Below, piece by piece: positions 32,907 to 36,366 of a DNA stretch of 36,366 nt. The position numbers were made by a program, and so were the translations under genes. Source of the stretch: Anabaena sp. CRKS33 (GTDB lineage Bacteria > Cyanobacteriota > Cyanobacteriia > Cyanobacteriales > Nostocaceae); NCBI GenBank assembly GCA_001672075.1, contig LJOT01000011.1, forward strand, positions 1 through 36,366, in the 5' to 3' direction. A model generated the notes under the pieces. That model searched no databases and was not told the DNA's origin. It saw only the letters and a list, made by a program, of their open reading frames with translations. Position 1 is the stretch's first letter. The number at the start of each line of letters is the position of its first letter.

Positions 32907-33040
32907 TCCTTGTATTCCTACCATTGACGTTGACATTTATTAGCTCCATGATTTCCTGTAAATCAATTAAAAATTAAAACCTCAAAATTGATTTTTTCTG
33001 CTAAAATTTTTAACCACCTATCCTGGAGAACATTGAGCAA

Positions 33041-33880
33041 ATGATACCTATACGTAAAACTCTCACAACATCTGATATTCAACTTTCTTACCTAGAATGG
33101 AATCAAGGTCAAGAACCATTAATATTGTTACATGGTATGGCTGATCATGCTTTAGTTTGGTCAAGTTTGGGAGACTATTTAAAATCAGATTACCATATCA
33201 TAGCGCCAGATATGCGTGGCCATGGTGAGAGCAGCAAGCCAGAAAAAGATTACACTTTTAAAAGTGCAATTTCCGATTTAGAGGCATTAATGGATAAAAT
33301 GGGGTGGTCTGCGGCTCATATTGTCAGCCATTCCTGGACAGGAAAATTAGCCGCCATTTGGGCTAGAGAAAACCCAACCAGATTAAAAAGTATCACATTA
33401 GTAGACCCGATTTTTATCTGGAAAATGCCCAGTTTTCTGAAAATCATATTTCCCCTTTTATACCGTGTTTTACCCTTCCTCAAAAGCATGGGCCCCTTTA
33501 CCAGTTACGAAGCAGCTGAACAAACAATTAAACAACTCAGTCAATATCAAAATTGGAGTTCTTTGCAACAGCAAGTTTTTCAAGCTGCAATTACACAAAA
33601 ACCCGACGGTACTTGGGGTAGTAAATTCACTATAGCAGCCCGTGATGGCATTTTTGATGCAGTCATGGAAGTACCAGGTTTTATTCACCCAGTTGACACA
33701 CCTGCCCTCTTTATACAACCAGAAAAAGGTGTCAACCGCCAAAATTGGCAAATTCAACCTTACAAAACCAACCTCAAAAATTTGCTTATTCGTCAAGTCC
33801 CCGGAAATCATTGGCCATTCTTAACTAACCCAACGGAATTTAATCAAACAGTTGCCAGTTTTTTAGCAGCACAAAAATGA
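33041..33880 (+). CDS. Alpha/beta hydrolase
   Basis: A 279-residue alpha/beta-hydrolase fold protein. The oxyanion region is LILLHGMADHALVW (27-40), followed by APDMRGHGESSKP (55-67). The nucleophile is Ser98 in the elbow SHSWTG, where the first Gly of the usual GxSxG is Ser. The catalytic His is in PGNHWPFLTNP near the C-terminus. A helical cap (about 120-190, with the hydrophobic KIIFPLLYRVLPFLKSMG) could bind a lipid-like substrate. The start has GGAGA about 14 bases upstream. It is divergent from the SagB-like gene and upstream of the kinase. Substrate unknown. Confidence 0.88.
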   Translation: MIPIRKTLTTSDIQLSYLEWNQGQEPLILLHGMADHALVWSSLGDYLKSDYHIIAPDMRGHGESSKPEKDYTFKSAISDLEALMDKMGWSAAHIVSHSWTGKLAAIWARENPTRLKSITLVDPIFIWKMPSFLKIIFPLLYRVLPFLKSMGPFTSYEAAEQTIKQLSQYQNWSSLQQQVFQAAITQKPDGTWGSKFTIAARDGIFDAVMEVPGFIHPVDTPALFIQPEKGVNRQNWQIQPYKTNLKNLLIRQVPGNHWPFLTNPTEFNQTVASFLAAQK

Positions 33881-33900
33881 GATAATTACAAAAATTCGCA

Positions 33901-33949
33901 ATTACCCATTACCCATTACCAATTACCCATTACCTATTCCCTATTCCCC
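33901..33949 (+). repeat. 7-bp repeat array abutting the kinase start codon
   Basis: Seven consecutive heptads (ATTACCC, ATTACCC, ATTACCA, ATTACCC, ATTACCT, ATTCCCT, ATTCCCC) are followed by ATT and the ATG at 33953. The whole leader from the preceding gene is thus repeat, with no Shine-Dalgarno sequence. Confidence 0.9.
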
Positions 33950-33952
33950 ATT

Positions 33953-35656
33953 ATGAGTCTTTGCATTAATCCAGTTTGTTCTCAACCCAACCACCCAGAT
34001 AATGACGAAAACCGCTTTTGTCAAAGTTGTGGTTCTCAATTAGAATTAATCGGACGTTATCGAGTTTTACGTTTATTAAGTGACAAAACTGGATTTGGTC
34101 AAATTTACGAAGCTTATCAACAAGATAGGCCAAAAATTCTCAAAGTCCTCAAACAAGAATTAACTAATGATCCTAAAGCAGTTTCACTATTTCAACAAGA
34201 ATTTAATGTGTTAAAACAATTAAATCATCCTGGTATTCCCGCAGCAGAAGATTACTTTCCCTATCAAACCAGAAATAATCTTATACTGCATTGTCTGATT
34301 ATGGAAAAAATTGAAGGACCTAATTTAGAACAGTGGTTAAAGCAACAACAAAACCGCCCCATTTCTCAAGTTCAAGCCATAGCCTGGTTAAAACAATTAT
34401 TAGAAATAATAGCTTTAGTTCATAATCAACAATATCTCCATAGAGATATTAAACCATCAAATATCATGATTCGTCCTGATGGACAATTAGTATTAATTGA
34501 CTTTGGTACAGCTAGAGAAATTACCAAAACCTATCTAGCTGGTGGGGGAATAACAGCAATTTCATCGTCAGGTTATAGCCCTCTAGAACAAATGCGTGGA
34601 CAAGCCATACCCCAATCAGATTTTTTTGCATTAGGACGGACATTTGTATTTTTATTAACGGGATATCAACCCGGAGAATTATATGATCCTAACTTGGATA
34701 TTTTAAAATGGCGACATCATGCAAATCACATTTCTCCATTATTATTAGATTTGATTGATTGGTTAATGTCCACCCAAGTAAATCAACGCCCTAGCAATAC
34801 TCAAGAAATTTATAAAAGATTAGCAGAAATTGAATATCAACTCTCACAAAATACATCTGCAACCGTGAATATCAGCGGAACAGAAAAAACAGCCATAGTT
34901 AATCAAACAACTACTAATAATGCTGTTATTCCCCCACAAACACAACCGGAAAAATTACCATTATTGTCCTGGTTTGCAGCTTTAATAGTTTCCTTATTAC
35001 TACTGTGGTGGGTAGCTTTAGGATTTAGAGATAATAAATTTGTAGCCTTACCTGCTGACTATGGACAAGCACCAGTTAAAAAAGGCAAAGTTGATTATTT
35101 TCCCTATGCAGAAGGAAAAGATAGTCAAGGGAGAGTTGCAGAGTTTAATATTGCAGTTTTATCAGTAGAATATAAATGGCAATTAGGCAGCACCTACCAA
35201 ATTAAATATAATAATCAAACTATAACAATTGATTCCTTAAAATCTAATTTAGAACAAGAAGGAATCCAGAAAATTATGGAAAATCCCAGCGAGATTATTT
35301 CCGTGGGAACAGCCTCTTGTGAAGGTAATATTACCACCGAACAAAGTCGCGCTTTAGAACGTTCTCAACAAATTCAATTATTAGTAAAAAAGATATTTAG
35401 TAATACACCCAGTGTCAAAGGTTATCGCTTATTAAACTTGGGACAATTTCAGAGAAAAGATTGTCAAGCTAACCAAGACTCAACAGCCTATCAACGCAGT
35501 ATTATTATTATTGGCGTGAAAAAACAAGCCGCAGATGTAATATTAGATGAAGCTTTAAGAGATAGATTAGAGAAAAAACCATTTGCTGATTTTAAATTAG
35601 ATGATTATTCTTTAGGTTCACCAGATAAATTTAAAACCATACCCAGTAATTTATAA
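33953..35656 (+). CDS. Membrane serine/threonine protein kinase with zinc ribbon
   Basis: A 567-residue protein. Residues 4-26 form a zinc ribbon (Cys4, Cys9, Cys23, Cys26). Residues about 36-295 are a Hanks-type kinase: a glycine loop SDKTGFGQIYEA, Lys64 in ILKVLK, Glu83, HRDIKPSN with Asp165 and DFGTA with Asp183, all intact. A transmembrane helix lies at about 337-357 (LLSWFAALIVSLLLLWWVAL). The remaining 210 residues are outside the membrane; the part from EIISVGTASCEG through RALERSQQIQLLVKK to YQRSIIIIGVKK has the spacing of an OmpA-like peptidoglycan-binding fold. It may sense envelope state and phosphorylate cytoplasmic targets; the sensor role is inference. Confidence 0.87.
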   Translation: MSLCINPVCSQPNHPDNDENRFCQSCGSQLELIGRYRVLRLLSDKTGFGQIYEAYQQDRPKILKVLKQELTNDPKAVSLFQQEFNVLKQLNHPGIPAAEDYFPYQTRNNLILHCLIMEKIEGPNLEQWLKQQQNRPISQVQAIAWLKQLLEIIALVHNQQYLHRDIKPSNIMIRPDGQLVLIDFGTAREITKTYLAGGGITAISSSGYSPLEQMRGQAIPQSDFFALGRTFVFLLTGYQPGELYDPNLDILKWRHHANHISPLLLDLIDWLMSTQVNQRPSNTQEIYKRLAEIEYQLSQNTSATVNISGTEKTAIVNQTTTNNAVIPPQTQPEKLPLLSWFAALIVSLLLLWWVALGFRDNKFVALPADYGQAPVKKGKVDYFPYAEGKDSQGRVAEFNIAVLSVEYKWQLGSTYQIKYNNQTITIDSLKSNLEQEGIQKIMENPSEIISVGTASCEGNITTEQSRALERSQQIQLLVKKIFSNTPSVKGYRLLNLGQFQRKDCQANQDSTAYQRSIIIIGVKKQAADVILDEALRDRLEKKPFADFKLDDYSLGSPDKFKTIPSNL

Positions 35657-35853
35657 GCTAGTTTTCCACCATAAAATCCGCCTAATGCACCAGTTCCCAA
35701 TCTTGCATAAGTGCATTTAACCATATTATGTATAGAAAAATCATCAGTTCAAATTTTACCAGATCAGATTTTACCAGAATTGTAGCTAATTAAACTTAAA
35801 CATGATTTACTATTTTCTAGAACCTTTGCTAGATATAAGGTGAGGTAAAATTA

Positions 35854-36255
35854 ATGGCTGATATTGTTGATATTGCAGTTAGTAATGATGCGTTTAAAAC
35901 TTTAGTGGCGGCTGTGTCTGCTGCTGGGTTAGTAGAAACATTAAAAAGTCCCGGTCCATTCACCGTGTTTGCACCAACTGATGATGCTTTTGCTAAATTA
36001 CCCCCCGGCACAATTACAACTTTACTACAAAACCTGCCCCAGTTAGCACGAATTTTAACCTATCATGTCGTTCCTGGCAAGTTAACAAAGGATGATTTGG
36101 CAAAACTGGGTACAGTAACTTCTGTGGAAGGTTCTCCTATTAAAATCAATTGTGATCATGGTTTTGAGGTGAAAAATGCCACAGTTTTAGCCGCCGATAT
36201 TGTTGCAGATAATGGCGTGATTCATGTTATTGATACCGTGATTTTGATGGGTTAA
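35854..36255 (+). CDS. Fasciclin (FAS1) domain protein
   Basis: A 133-residue protein consisting of a single FAS1 domain. The two conserved boxes are [18 protein letters not shown] and [10 protein letters not shown], ending with the typical [17 protein letters not shown]1 domains mediate adhesion or bind small ligands. Most bacterial members are secreted, but this one starts directly at the domain ([18 protein letters not shown]) with no signal peptide, so it is probably cytoplasmic; the same signal-less form is common in cyanobacteria. An AAGGTGAGG sequence lies 9-17 bases upstream. A hairpin follows the stop. Confidence 0.92.
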   Translation: MADIVDIAVSNDAFKTLVAAVSAAGLVETLKSPGPFTVFAPTDDAFAKLPPGTITTLLQNLPQLARILTYHVVPGKLTKDDLAKLGTVTSVEGSPIKINCDHGFEVKNATVLAADIVADNGVIHVIDTVILMG

Positions 36256-36280
36256 TCCCACCTTTTCATCAGTAAAATAT

Positions 36281-36310
36281 AATAGAGACGTTTTATACCG
36301 CGTCTCTATT
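36281..36310 (+). terminator. Hairpin after the FAS1 gene
   Basis: A perfect 10-bp stem (AATAGAGACG with CGTCTCTATT) with a 10-base loop, 26 bases past the stop. No T-run follows directly. The AGAGACG core is the same as in the 12950-13065 tandem repeat and palindrome. Confidence 0.6.
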
Positions 36311-36366
36311 GTGAATAAATTTAATTGTCAAGGCCAATTCTTTAAAAAAAGTAACATAAATGGTGC

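Noticed and set aside
31238..33880. A RiPP biosynthetic cluster around the SagB-like gene
   Set aside because: No precursor, cyclodehydratase, protease of the right type or exporter in the neighbourhood; the adjacent hydrolase is divergent.
33890..33950. CRISPR-like reading of heptad repeats
   Set aside because: Units are 7 bp, contiguous and without spacers; no cas genes are in the window.
35605..35724. 39-codon minus-strand frame (MVKCTYARLGTGALGG...) after the kinase
   Set aside because: It overlaps the kinase 3' end antisense and matches nothing I know; a glycine-rich pattern alone is not enough, though it could be a relic.

Overview
The window reads as chromosomal DNA of a cyanobacterium, most likely a filamentous Nostocales-type strain. 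Evidence: photosynthesis genes (psaE, ndhO, psb28), cyanobacteria-restricted families (DUF3134, DUF2993, a PAP/fibrillin protein, a CAAD-tagged ValRS), many HIP1 octamers (GCGATCGC, e.g. 3317, 9468, 20363, 25188), low GC, and abundant heptad tandem repeats and small palindromic elements of the kind common in heterocystous genomes. The assignment is from protein and repeat character only; no database was searched.

Layout. 1-3414 (minus): a partial unknown gene, ndhO (NDH-1), mutM (DNA repair), psaE (PSI) and a PAP/fibrillin gene. 3682-5118 (plus): DUF3134 and mraY (peptidoglycan). 5159-5514: a terminator, then a nested pair of miniature elements with a 7-bp repeat array. 5526-7391: an ABC-2 exporter pair. 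7421-8356 (minus): moaB and psb28. 8436-11795 (plus): a secreted PhoA-type alkaline phosphatase and a subtilase. 12024-16171 (minus): larE and valS, separated by a 17-bp tandem repeat that ends in a perfect 28-bp palindrome. 16574-18829: an unusual four-part protein (CBM20, SGNH hydrolase, duplicated beta module, DUF1796). 19217-21147: a decayed defence/toxin-antitoxin patch (AIPR remnant, broken antitoxin and PIN toxin) followed by an intact antitoxin/PIN pair. 21151-22659 (minus): an acyl-CoA (malonyl-CoA-like) synthetase. 23421-25806: uxs and ugd, making UDP-glucuronate and UDP-xylose for exopolysaccharide. 25903-30256: DUF2993, an FAD oxidoreductase resembling the half that is fused to SelD elsewhere, an S66 LD-carboxypeptidase and a DMT exporter. 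30467-31206: moaE and tRNA-Ala(GGC). 31238-36255: a tandem-nitroreductase SagB-like protein, an alpha/beta hydrolase, a membrane Ser/Thr kinase and a FAS1 protein.

Most genes are housekeeping or single-gene units. Clear functional pairs are ugd/uxs, the ABC ATPase/permease, the antitoxin/toxin pair, and moaB with moaE (same pathway, 23 kb apart). The best candidates for something undescribed are the CBM20-SGNH-DUF1796 protein and the miniature-element biology: one element can be proved to have jumped into another because a second copy in the window preserves the empty site, and the outer element sits in the same orientation directly in front of two unrelated genes.
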